Assembly: GCA_018652475.1 (NCBI GenBank)
Contig: JABICB010000001.1
Coordinates: 1-38,714, forward strand
From: an archaeon
GTDB taxonomy: Archaea; Nanobdellota; Nanobdellia; SCGC-AAA011-G17; PNOQ01
Length of the DNA stretch: 38,714 bases
Reading direction: 5' to 3'
Shown: positions 24,622 through 33,182 of the stretch, one piece after another
Layout of the letters: each line of letters opens with the position of its first letter
How positions within the stretch are numbered: position 1 is the stretch's first letter
Notes under the pieces: generated by a model
Told to the model about the DNA's origin: nothing
What the model saw: the letters and a program-made list of their open reading frames with translations, nothing else
Databases searched by the model: none
Position numbers and translations under genes: made by a program

Positions 24622-27600
24622 TTGCATAAAAAAAGAATAGGTGACAAAGAGTATTTCTATACTAGTGTGAGGGATGAAAATGGTAAAGTAAAAACCATTT
24701 ACTTAGGTTCAACTAGTAAGGGTGCTAAGAAAAGAGAAGCAGAGCTGGGCCTAACAAGAAAGAAACAAGGAATTAACTTACAACTAATATCCATAATATT
24801 TTTATCACTACTTTTAATTTCAACAGGTTTTTTAGCAATAACAGGATTTAATGTTTTGAATATCACAGAAGAACCAATTAACGATACTCTTGATCAAATA
24901 AAAAACAATAATATTTCAGAAGACATAATTATTGAAGAAACAAATAATTTTATCAATGAAACTCCAATCCTGAATGAAACAATAGAATTAAATCAATCTG
25001 AAGAAATAAATTTAACAGTACAGAATCAAACAATTAAACAAAACAATACTGAAGAATCTTTAGAACTAGGCACAATTCAAGAGATACATATCGCAAAAGG
25101 TGATAATAATTTTTCAGAAGAAATACTAAATAAATCAGATAGTAATTCTACTATTGAAATCAATTCAACTATTGAGACTATAGAATTAAACCAAACAGAA
25201 GAGATTACTCAATATGGTGCTGTAATAAATAAACCAGTCAAATGGAAGAAGAAAATAATATTAAATAAACCCATAAAAAATATTTCAATAGAACTACCAA
25301 AAGAAGCAACAAAGATAGAAATAATAAAAGATAAAGAAACAAATTTAATCACAGGGGCAGCTACAATAGAAACAGAGCTGTTTACTACAATTGTAGACTT
25401 TTTTTCAGATATATTCAAATTTACTGGACTAGTAACTTATGAAGAAGAATTTCATGAATTAAATTTCGAAGAAGAAGTAACTGAAATAGAAATCGAATAT
25501 GAAACTCCTGCTCCAACTTCAAAAGAAACACAATTAACTGAAAATAAAAAACAGATAGTAATATCTTCGGATGTGCATTATACGAATATATTAGCATATA
25601 CAGAAATAGAAAATACTCCCCTGGAATCAATCAATCTTTATTGGATAATTGATAATAACGAAAATTTCGAATTTGAAGGATACGATACTGATGAAGATGG
25701 ATTAGTAGATTATATTGAATGGGTGGTTCCACATCTCTCCGATCAAACTTTCGAATTAGAGATAAATATACTAAATGTTCAGTCTTATCCTAATGTGGGA
25801 GGGGAATGGGAAGTTCAATTTGAGACTATGGGAACTGCAGATTTAACTATATCTGCAATAAACGGAACAACCTGGTCAAATGAAACAGAATTAGAAGATC
25901 TTAAGTTTTTAACTTTGAAATGTGGAGAAAACTCATTAGATTATATTTGGACAAATGATAAAGTAAAAATAGAAAATTATTCTTGTGAAAGTGCGGGCTA
26001 TGAAACAAGCAAAGTTTTAACTCAGGGAAAACACCATTTAGAATTTGATTTTGGTGGATTAAAAGGATATGCAAATAATTTTGCAGGATGTCAAAATATA
26101 ACGGCAAGTGGGAGCTATACTCTGGATGCAAATATTTCAGATTATAATTCAACTAATTACTGTATAAACATAAATGCTTCAGATGTCAGATTCGATTGTC
26201 AAGGTTTTGAAATAGATGGGGCAGACTCTTCCGATTATAATCTGACTGCAATAAATATAGATAATGCAGAAAATGTAACAGTCAAGAATTGTATAATAAA
26301 AGATTTTTCATATGGTATATATTTTGATACATCGCCAGAAGGTCATGCATTAAACAACACAATAGGTTACAAAAATGGTTTAACCTACAGTTTTAAGGGA
26401 ATAGGGTTAGAGTTTTCTAATAGTACGTTAGTTGAAAATAATACAATAAGTGGATTTGGTAATTCAGATAGTGAAAGTAGTGCAATCTCAATGCCCGGTT
26501 CAAGTAATTGTAATATTACGGGAAATGAAATTAGTAATTTTGACGGAGATGGAATATTTTTATCATTAGCAGAACTTACTCAAAGCGACCATAATTTAAT
26601 AGAGGATAATATTATCAATGACACTCTTTCTTCAATAGGATTTGCAGCCATAAGACTAAATGATGCACATAATAATACTATCAACTCAAATGATATTACT
26701 GGTTCAGGATCATGTACAACTAACTGTAATTATTATGGAATCGCATTATCTAATTCAGAAGAAAATAATTTAACAAATAATAACATTGTAAAAAGTACAG
26801 AAGGAAGTATATATCTTTATGCTTCAATTTTAAATAGAATAGAAGAAAATACATTAAACGACATAATCACCACAACAAATACTGCAATGCTATATCTTGA
26901 TGCAAGTTCAAATAATAATACAATAAAGAATAATAACTTAACGAATATAGATAATGTGGGAATTTGGTTATATTCAAGTTCAAATTATAATATAATAAAT
27001 GATACATCAATAACTGCCAGTTCAGATAATGATGTTTTGGCAATTTCAAATTCACAATACAATGAAATAAATAATTTTACTAGTACTGATTCGGAAGCAA
27101 ATGGGGTTGCACTATACACTTCAACAAATAATACTTTTACAGATATATCTATTTCAGGAAGTTCATATTCAGGAGTTTATTTTAGCAATTCTTCAAATAA
27201 TACTTTTTATAATTTAAATTCAAGTTTAAATGACGAAAGTGGAACATATGGAGATATTGCAATTGTCGGTAGTTTAAGTGATAATGAATATTTAATAAAT
27301 TCAACATTCAATCAGAGTAATATATTATTCAATGATTCCAGCGATGCAGATATCTATGTAAAATGGTATTTGAATGTTTTTGTTAATGACACTAATGGTA
27401 ATTTAGAAAATGCTAATGTTTCAGCATGGGACACAGATAGTAATTTAATATTTACAGAACTGACAAATTCAAAAGGAGATATAACTGAACAAACGATAAC
27501 AGAATACTATCAGAATTCCACGAATTCATATTATCTTACTAATTATACATTAAATACTACCAAATCAACACATAATATTGATTCAAGAGAAATAAATCTA

Positions 27601-29445
27601 ACTAGTAGTACTGATGAATCTATCGATTTAACAATTCTGGGAGAATGTCATTCAAATATAACAGAATCATTCAACTTAACTTCAAATATAACTGCTTGTG
27701 CAGAAGATTATATCTTAACTATTACAGAAGACAATGTAGTATTGGATTGTCAAGGTTACACTATTAGTGGAAGTAATAGTGATTATGGGATTCATACAGA
27801 AAAAGATAATGTAACTATAAAAAATTGCATTATAGATATGACTCATGGAAATGGATATCATGGAATTTCTGCAGAATCATTAACAAACATTACATTACAA
27901 AATAACACTATAGATGTATTTTATTTTGCAATAAATCTTGATAAAGTAATTAGTAGTTTAGTTACTGGGAATAATTTATCTTCAAAATCATACACATTAC
28001 AATTAACAAGTAGTGATGACAATGAAATAAATAATAATACTTTATCTTCTCCAATGGGCTTTAAAAATCTAAAATTAATTACTTCTGATAATAATGAATT
28101 TTCTGATAATACACTTAGTACCGGAACTCAGAATATTCTGATTATGCCAACCTCCTCTTCGAATATTTTCAGAAATAATAATTTGACTATTTCAATAATA
28201 AGTTCGTTAATTGAGGATAGTTCGGGAGAAGGATATACAAATACCTTAATTTATAATAATTCATTTGGGGAAATAAATTGGACAAATACTGATTTAGATT
28301 TAGGAAATGGTGGAAATTTAAATTTGGGAAGCAACTTAGATATAACTAACAACAATATCTATGTAAATTCCACACAATATTCAGGATTAAACAACTCTGC
28401 AAACTTAACATTATATAATACAAACAGTTTAGGCTATGAAAATAGAACTCCGTTCAGAAATGGAGCAGAATGTTCTTCAGACATATGTACAGAATTAACT
28501 GATGCAGATACTTACACCTTTACAGTAACTCAATTCACAAATTATAGTGTGGGTGAAGGAACTGTAATTACTCCAAGTGCGGGAGGATCGGGAGGAAGAA
28601 CTGTACAAAATTTCGAATGTACTTCAAGTGTAGAATGTGATAAAAATAAATTATGTCATGAAAACAAATGTATTACTCCTTTTGATATTAAAATAGATTC
28701 AGGAATTTTTACAAACCAGGGAGAATCACTAAAATTCGATTATACACTAATACCAACTACTGGTATAAATGGAAATGTAAAAATAAGATATTGGTTAGAA
28801 ACAATAGAAGAAGGATCATACTTATTCAGTTATACAAAAAATACTTGCGGAGATGGAATTAAAACAGAATTAGAAGAATGTGATCAGGGAGAAAATAATA
28901 CAAATGATCCTTGCACGCCAAATTATGATTCAAGTTGTAGTTATTGTGGCACTGATTGTAATTTAAATATAATTTCGGGAGGTTATTGTGGAGACGATAT
29001 CTGTGAAGTGGGAGAAACAACTTGTAAAGATTGTGAACAGAATATAATTTCAGATATAATCGATTATATAAGTAATTTAGTTGAATTAACAGGATTTGTA
29101 ATATTAACTGAAGTACAAGAGAAAGAAATCTACATCAACGGCGCAGGAACTGCACTGACTAAGGGGTTTGAATTAAATATCCCTGGAGAATTAACTGGAA
29201 AATATGAACTACATATAGAATTAGTTCATGATGATTTAATATTTGAAACAATAAGATTAGTAGAGATAGATGAGTTAACCAAAGAAATCACCATAAAACA
29301 TATTGAAGAACCAATGCTTTCGACAGAAAATAATAATCAAGTATTCAACTTATTATTACTATTAGCAGGAATAATGTTAGCAGTAGCAGCATTAATAAAA
29401 GGGACAATAGAAATAAAAAAAATAATAAAAAAATCTAGCCAATAG
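24622..29445 (+). CDS. Giant surface protein with NosD-like parallel beta-helix repeats
   Basis: A 1607-residue surface protein. A short cytoplasmic lead (HKKRIGDKEYFYTSVRDENG) precedes a membrane helix (LQLISIIFLSLLLISTGFLAITGF), so it may be type II anchored or cleaved. A Glu/Asn-rich segment and beta domains follow. Two parallel beta-helix regions, each opening with a DCQG motif (around 26185 and 27745), carry NosD-like N-N-N/S turns. Near the C-terminus come Cys-rich CGDG...E.CD repeats and a last membrane helix (NLLLLLAGIMLAVAALIKG) with a basic tail. N-x-S/T sites are very frequent, suggesting heavy glycosylation. The TTG start is supported by the GGGGTG site; there is no ATG before the conserved lead. 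The function may be carbohydrate binding or adhesion (inference). Confidence 0.8.
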   Translation: MHKKRIGDKEYFYTSVRDENGKVKTIYLGSTSKGAKKREAELGLTRKKQGINLQLISIIFLSLLLISTGFLAITGFNVLNITEEPINDTLDQIKNNNISEDIIIEETNNFINETPILNETIELNQSEEINLTVQNQTIKQNNTEESLELGTIQEIHIAKGDNNFSEEILNKSDSNSTIEINSTIETIELNQTEEITQYGAVINKPVKWKKKIILNKPIKNISIELPKEATKIEIIKDKETNLITGAATIETELFTTIVDFFSDIFKFTGLVTYEEEFHELNFEEEVTEIEIEYETPAPTSKETQLTENKKQIVISSDVHYTNILAYTEIENTPLESINLYWIIDNNENFEFEGYDTDEDGLVDYIEWVVPHLSDQTFELEINILNVQSYPNVGGEWEVQFETMGTADLTISAINGTTWSNETELEDLKFLTLKCGENSLDYIWTNDKVKIENYSCESAGYETSKVLTQGKHHLEFDFGGLKGYANNFAGCQNITASGSYTLDANISDYNSTNYCININASDVRFDCQGFEIDGADSSDYNLTAINIDNAENVTVKNCIIKDFSYGIYFDTSPEGHALNNTIGYKNGLTYSFKGIGLEFSNSTLVENNTISGFGNSDSESSAISMPGSSNCNITGNEISNFDGDGIFLSLAELTQSDHNLIEDNIINDTLSSIGFAAIRLNDAHNNTINSNDITGSGSCTTNCNYYGIALSNSEENNLTNNNIVKSTEGSIYLYASILNRIEENTLNDIITTTNTAMLYLDASSNNNTIKNNNLTNIDNVGIWLYSSSNYNIINDTSITASSDNDVLAISNSQYNEINNFTSTDSEANGVALYTSTNNTFTDISISGSSYSGVYFSNSSNNTFYNLNSSLNDESGTYGDIAIVGSLSDNEYLINSTFNQSNILFNDSSDADIYVKWYLNVFVNDTNGNLENANVSAWDTDSNLIFTELTNSKGDITEQTITEYYQNSTNSYYLTNYTLNTTKSTHNIDSREINLTSSTDESIDLTILGECHSNITESFNLTSNITACAEDYILTITEDNVVLDCQGYTISGSNSDYGIHTEKDNVTIKNCIIDMTHGNGYHGISAESLTNITLQNNTIDVFYFAINLDKVISSLVTGNNLSSKSYTLQLTSSDDNEINNNTLSSPMGFKNLKLITSDNNEFSDNTLSTGTQNILIMPTSSSNIFRNNNLTISIISSLIEDSSGEGYTNTLIYNNSFGEINWTNTDLDLGNGGNLNLGSNLDITNNNIYVNSTQYSGLNNSANLTLYNTNSLGYENRTPFRNGAECSSDICTELTDADTYTFTVTQFTNYSVGEGTVITPSAGGSGGRTVQNFECTSSVECDKNKLCHENKCITPFDIKIDSGIFTNQGESLKFDYTLIPTTGINGNVKIRYWLETIEEGSYLFSYTKNTCGDGIKTELEECDQGENNTNDPCTPNYDSSCSYCGTDCNLNIISGGYCGDDICEVGETTCKDCEQNIISDIIDYISNLVELTGFVILTEVQEKEIYINGAGTALTKGFELNIPGELTGKYELHIELVHDDLIFETIRLVEIDELTKEITIKHIEEPMLSTENNNQVFNLLLLLAGIMLAVAALIKGTIEIKKIIKKSSQ

Positions 29446-29764
29446 TTGAACCAGATTCTATATCTTTATCTACAGTCAATAAAACAACATTTTCTTTATC
29501 TTCACCTGATGCAGCTAGGAGCATACCTTCACTCTTAACACCACGTAGCACTGCAGGTTCCAAATTGGCTAATACAACGATCTTTTTCCCAACTAATTCT
29601 TCTTTACCATAGTGGTTTTTTATTCCAGCTACGATGGTCTTTTCTTCTTCGCCAAGCTTTATTTTTAGAACATAAAGTTTATCTGCATTAGGATGATCTT
29701 CAGCTTCCAAAACTTCTGCAACTCTTAAGTCCAAATTTTGCCAATCTTTAAAGTTTATTTCCAT
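29435..29764 (-). CDS. Stand-alone tRNA-binding domain (MetRS beta / Trbp111-like)
   Basis: A 109-residue OB-fold protein of the tRNA-binding type found at the C-terminus of bacterial MetRS and in Trbp111/Arc1p/EMAPII. Features are INFKDWQNLDLRVAEVLEAEDHPNADKLYVLKIKLG, TIVAGIKNHYG, VVLANLEPAVLRGVKSEGMLLAA. The ATG at 29764 lies 1 base after the MetRS stop; the frame is open further upstream inside metG but those residues are not family-like. The pair therefore forms a split MetRS, with this protein probably helping tRNA binding as a dimer. The end overlaps the convergent surface-protein gene by 11 bases. Confidence 0.92.
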   Translation of the reverse strand: MEINFKDWQNLDLRVAEVLEAEDHPNADKLYVLKIKLGEEEKTIVAGIKNHYGKEELVGKKIVVLANLEPAVLRGVKSEGMLLAASGEDKENVVLLTVDKDIESGSTIG

Positions 29765-29765
29765 T

Positions 29766-31232
29766 TTATTCAATTTTCTTAAACAAGATATCTCCTTTCT
29801 TAATAGAGTATTTTTTAATAACTCCAAATTTAATGTTCTTTATAGTTCCAGATTTTATTCCTAGTTGGGAGTTTATTTTATCGCAACTTCCTGGGATAAA
29901 TGAAGATAATAATAGTGAGCTTATCCTAATTGCTTCCAATAAGTTATACAAAACAACTTCTCTAGTTTCTTCATTCTTCCAAGGTTCTTTATCATTAACA
30001 TATTTGTTAGATGCGCGAACAAAAGACCAGATTTCTTCTAACGCTAAATGAAGATTATAATTCTCAATATGTTTTTCTATTTTTTTAAGATTTAATTTTT
30101 CAAATAATCCATCATTTTTCTGTTTAGTTAATTTTCCAGAATAATATTTTTCACATAAACTCAAGGTTCTACTAAGTAAATTCCCCAAATCATTAGCAAG
30201 TTCATTATTAGTTCTATCTTTTAACGAATTTTCAGAAAAGTCACCATCTTGATCAAAAGGAATATCTTTCAACATAGTATATCTAAACTGATCAACGCCA
30301 TATTTGTCAATAAGTTCGGAAGGATCAATTGCATTACCCAAACTTTTACTTATTTTCTCGCCATTGAATGTTACATAACCATGAACTAAAATTTGTTTAG
30401 GCAGTGGAATCTCTGCAGACATGAGAATGGCTGGCCAAATAACGGAATGGAACCAATTTATTCCTTTTCCTACAACATGTACATCTGCAGGCCAATATTT
30501 TTTATATTTTGCTCCAGCAGGATAACTCAATGCAGAGATATAATTAGTCAATGCATCGATCCAAACATAAATTTTATGTTCAGAATCTATTGGAGTATCA
30601 ATCCCCCAATCTAATCCTTGCCTACTAACCGATATATCTTTCAAACCATCCAACTTTATTCTATTAACTATTTCTTTTCTCCATCCAGAAGGAACAATAA
30701 AATTTTTACTAGAACAAAGTTTCAAAATTTCTTTTTCATATTTACTAAGTTTGAAAAAATAATTTTCTTCTTCAATTATTTTTGGTTTCTTTTTATGTTC
30801 TGGACATTTTCCATCAACTAGATCTCTTTCTCCTAAGAAGGCTTCACAACCTTCACAATATTTGCCAGAATAAGTTTTTTTGTATATATCTCCCTTGTCA
30901 TAAACTTTTTTAAAAATAGCTTGTGCAACTTTTATGTGTCTATCTTGAGTTGTTTTTATAAAATCATCATTTGTTAAATTAAGGGTTTTACACAATTCTT
31001 CAAAAGATTCAGTATTTTTATCAACAAAGTCTTTAGTTGGGATATTTTTTTCTTTAGCTACCTGATCATTTTTCTGAGCATTTTCATCAGTACCAGTAAG
31101 AAAAAATGTATCTTTTTCATAAAATCTACTCCATCTAGCAAGAACATCAGAAAGTATCTTTTCATATGCGTGCCCTATGTGTGGTTTAGCATTTGCATAA
31201 TCGATTGCAGTAGTAATATAAAATTTTTCCAT
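29766..31232 (-). CDS. metG: Methionyl-tRNA synthetase
   Basis: Charges both initiator and elongator tRNA-Met. From the ATG at 31232 the protein has 488 residues: the HIGH motif HIGH (18-21), the zinc-knuckle region with Cys126, Cys129, Cys143 and His146, and the KMSKS loop as KISKS (293-297). The anticodon-binding helical domain is present but the tRNA-binding OB domain is missing and is supplied by the next gene. The frame is open to 31310, but the residues before MEKFYITTAIDY are not family-like, and the palindromic ATTTAAAT 25 bases before 31232 supports this start. Confidence 0.97.
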   Translation of the reverse strand: MEKFYITTAIDYANAKPHIGHAYEKILSDVLARWSRFYEKDTFFLTGTDENAQKNDQVAKEKNIPTKDFVDKNTESFEELCKTLNLTNDDFIKTTQDRHIKVAQAIFKKVYDKGDIYKKTYSGKYCEGCEAFLGERDLVDGKCPEHKKKPKIIEEENYFFKLSKYEKEILKLCSSKNFIVPSGWRKEIVNRIKLDGLKDISVSRQGLDWGIDTPIDSEHKIYVWIDALTNYISALSYPAGAKYKKYWPADVHVVGKGINWFHSVIWPAILMSAEIPLPKQILVHGYVTFNGEKISKSLGNAIDPSELIDKYGVDQFRYTMLKDIPFDQDGDFSENSLKDRTNNELANDLGNLLSRTLSLCEKYYSGKLTKQKNDGLFEKLNLKKIEKHIENYNLHLALEEIWSFVRASNKYVNDKEPWKNEETREVVLYNLLEAIRISSLLLSSFIPGSCDKINSQLGIKSGTIKNIKFGVIKKYSIKKGDILFKKIE

Positions 31233-31253
31233 AGAATATATTAAAAAACAGTA

Positions 31254-31261
31254 ATTTAAAT
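31254..31261 (-). promoter_or_regulatory. TATA-like box for metG
   Basis: ATTTAAAT is palindromic and lies about 25 bases before the metG ATG at 31232, in the leaderless position. It lies between metG and the end of the upstream Lon-type gene (stop at 31264). Confidence 0.5.
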
Positions 31262-31263
31262 AA

Positions 31264-32034
31264 TTAACTAATGAAGTAAGTAAGTGCTTCTTCGATACTT
31301 CCAACTTCAATAATTTCTAATCCACTTTCATTTGCAATATCTACTTGTTTAGGGATACGTTCAGTACTACACCATTCCATTATTCCAAACGTTTCACAAT
31401 GTTCGACAGTTTCATAAACAATCTCATTTCCTTGCAGCAAGGGAACAATAAATTTAATTGCACCAACCTGTTTAGCAGCTTTAGCTTTTTCTAAAACTCC
31501 ACCTATCGGTCCAATGGATCCATCATGATTAACCGTTCCAGTTATCATTACACTTTTATTTAATATAATATTTTGTATGGCTGCAATACTTGCAAGAGTA
31601 AGCGCAGCTCCAGCACTTTCTCCACCTATCAATGAAGCATTCGCATTTATTGAAAAAGTAAGATCATAATTATCTAAATTGACTCCAGTAATATTTTCAG
31701 AAACAAGTTTTGCCATCCTTATACTATTCTGAGTATCTGCCCAAAATAATAAATTATCAATATCAACTAAAGTTCTTCCAGATCCCTGTTCTAATTTAAC
31801 AATCAATTCAGTACTAATTCCTGTGCCATTCGAATTAATTGCTGGAACACGTATGAATCCTACATTATCTTCCAGTAAAATTTCGTTTTCAGCTTGTTCA
31901 GAAGATATAGGTTCATTTGCCCAGAACATGGATTGACCAATAACTCCAATAAATATGCCAAATAATAATATTAATAATAAGCTTGATGTTAATTTTAATT
32001 TTTGTTGAAGTTTTCTTCTTTGTCTCTTTTTCAT
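31264..32034 (-). CDS. Membrane-anchored Lon-type serine protease domain protein
   Basis: A 256-residue protein with a basic N-terminus (KKRQRRKLQQKLK) and a membrane helix (LTSSLLLILLFGIFIGVIG), followed by a Lon S16 proteolytic domain facing outward. The catalytic Ser140 lies in GGESAGAALTLA and Lys183 in GGVLEKAKAAK. Their spacing of 43 residues equals that between Ser679 and Lys722 of E. coli Lon. There is no AAA+ ATPase domain, so it would cut unfolded or small substrates without ATP. Similar Lon-domain proteases without ATPase exist in archaea. A TATA box at 32057-32064 lies about 26 bases before the ATG. Confidence 0.88.
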   Translation of the reverse strand: MKKRQRRKLQQKLKLTSSLLLILLFGIFIGVIGQSMFWANEPISSEQAENEILLEDNVGFIRVPAINSNGTGISTELIVKLEQGSGRTLVDIDNLLFWADTQNSIRMAKLVSENITGVNLDNYDLTFSINANASLIGGESAGAALTLASIAAIQNIILNKSVMITGTVNHDGSIGPIGGVLEKAKAAKQVGAIKFIVPLLQGNEIVYETVEHCETFGIMEWCSTERIPKQVDIANESGLEIIEVGSIEEALTYFIS

Positions 32035-32056
32035 AAACTAAATTTGAAAAAGAGAG

Positions 32057-32064
32057 TATATAAA
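32057..32064 (-). promoter_or_regulatory. TATA box for the Lon-type protease
   Basis: Minus-strand TTTATATA lies about 26 bases before the ATG at 32034 and just after the 3' end of the tRNA-Glu gene. A run of six T on the same strand (32073-32078) probably ends the tRNA transcript first. Confidence 0.55.
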
Positions 32065-32083
32065 TTTTATTAAAAAATTAGAA

Positions 32084-32158
32084 TGCTCCCTCCGGGATTT
32101 GAACCCGGGTTGATGCCTTGAGAGGGCACCGTGCTTGGCCGGACTACACTAAAGGAGC
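32084..32158 (-). tRNA. tRNA-Glu (anticodon CTC)
   Basis: On the minus strand the acceptor stem is GCTCCTT with AGGGAGC, the D arm starts GTGTAGTCCGGCCAAGCAC, and the anticodon loop CTCTCAA gives anticodon CTC. The T loop is TTCAAAT in a CCGGG/CCCGG stem. No CCA is encoded and there is no intron. It decodes GAG. A TATA-like TTTATAAA lies about 25 bases upstream, near 32180. Confidence 0.95.
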
Positions 32159-32191
32159 ATAACAAGACAACTGCTCGAGCCATTTATAAAA

Positions 32192-32404
32192 TTAATCTTT
32201 TAGGTTTTCAAATGATAATATTCGATAATCTTTGCAACAACCCTCGCAGCCATGGATATAATCTTCGGTTGGAGAATAAACGGGATGTCCAACCTCATGT
32301 TCACAAATATATTCTATATTTCCATCCAATCTTCGAATTAAATTTTCTCTTTTCATACTGGGATTAATTTCTAATATCTTTTCAATTATTTTTTCAATTT
32401 TCAT
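32192..32404 (-). CDS. Small Cys/His-rich protein between two tRNA genes
   Basis: A 70-residue protein with an N-terminal helical part (KIEKIIEKILEINPSMKREN) and a Cys/His cluster: CEHEVGHPVYSPTEDYIHGCEGCC. The Cys-x-His...GHP and HGCEGCC spacing looks like a small metal site, and I recall similar small archaeal, bacterial and phage proteins with an 'HGCDGCC' end, without a known function. The ATG is 11 bases after the 3' end of tRNA-Gln, leaving no room for a promoter of its own. It would be transcribed from the tRNA-Gln promoter and freed by tRNA 3' processing with a leader of about 12 bases. Stop codon lies 33 bases before tRNA-Glu. Confidence 0.8.
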   Translation of the reverse strand: MKIEKIIEKILEINPSMKRENLIRRLDGNIEYICEHEVGHPVYSPTEDYIHGCEGCCKDYRILSFENLKD

Positions 32405-32415
32405 TTTAAATAATA

Positions 32416-32488
32416 TAGTCCCACCAGGATTCGAACCCAGGTTGCAAGGCCCAGAACCTTGAGTGTTTGACCGCTACACTATGGGACT
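32416..32488 (-). tRNA. tRNA-Gln (anticodon CTG)
   Basis: On the minus strand the acceptor stem AGTCCCA pairs perfectly with TGGGACT. The D arm is GTGT...ACAC, the anticodon arm CAAGG-TTCTGGG-CCTTG gives anticodon CTG, and the T loop is TTCGAAT. Discriminator A; no encoded CCA and no intron. It decodes CAG. Only this isoacceptor is in the window. Confidence 0.95.
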
Positions 32489-32536
32489 ATAATTAATGAG
32501 CAATTACCAAATTTATATGCTTTTTGATAACATTAA

Positions 32537-32546
32537 TTTTATATAT
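32537..32546 (+). promoter_or_regulatory. TATA box for the orphan protein gene
   Basis: TTTTATATAT lies about 26 bases before the ATG at 32568, in the leaderless position. It would drive both the orphan gene and the overlapping TraB-like gene. Confidence 0.55.
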
Positions 32547-32567
32547 TAGATAAGATAAAACAAGAAT

Positions 32568-33182
32568 ATGATATTTGTACAAAGACTTATTGAGAATAAA
32601 CCTACAGCAGACGACCATAAACAATTAATAAGATTTAGTAAGGGAATTTTTAAAACTAGGTCAGCGTCAAAAATAAATATAGTAAAGGGGCTATTAAAAG
32701 TCTCAGCATCTTATGATCTTGCAAAAGATATTGCAAGGATGATTGCAAATACATCAAATAAAATAAGTATCAAAGGTAAAGTAATAAAATCAAAAAAGAA
32801 AGAAGAATTTGATGAAGTAGTTACAAAAGAACGATTATTAGCATTAATAGAAGAAAATGATTTTTTCTTATTACATTTAACTGCAGGAGATTATTCTCTT
32901 AAAGTTGGAAAAAGTATACCTAAGCCAGGAAAGGAATTGAAAGTTAATTGGTGCAAAGCTGTATTACCTGTAGAAAATGCAAAAGATTTCGCATTTGATT
33001 TCGAATTAAAAAAGAAGGCAGAGATTAGTCATGATTTTGTAATTGAAGATATAATAGTTCCAAAAGAATATGTAGATGATTTTCAAAAAGCAAGGATGTT
33101 TTCAAAAAGAAAGGGAAAAATAATTAGGAGAATCATAATAGATGGAGAGGAAACAGAAACAGAAACAGAATTCAAAGCTTAA
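32568..33182 (+). CDS. Uncharacterised cytoplasmic protein
   Basis: A 204-residue protein that I do not recognise. It has no signal peptide or membrane helix. The N-terminal half looks helical (MIFVQRLIENKPTADDHKQL, SYDLAKDIARMIANTSN); the C-terminal half looks beta-rich (DFFLLHLTAGDYSLKVGKSI, LKVNWCKAVLPVENAKDF, DFVIEDIIVPKEYVDDFQ), followed by a basic KRKGKIIRR and an acidic tail. Its tail coding sequence contains three GAAACA repeats, read as ETETET here and as KQKQKQ in the overlapping TraB-like gene. The overlap (41 bases) suggests that the two genes are translated together. Confidence 0.8.
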   Translation: MIFVQRLIENKPTADDHKQLIRFSKGIFKTRSASKINIVKGLLKVSASYDLAKDIARMIANTSNKISIKGKVIKSKKKEEFDEVVTKERLLALIEENDFFLLHLTAGDYSLKVGKSIPKPGKELKVNWCKAVLPVENAKDFAFDFELKKKAEISHDFVIEDIIVPKEYVDDFQKARMFSKRKGKIIRRIIIDGEETETETEFKA

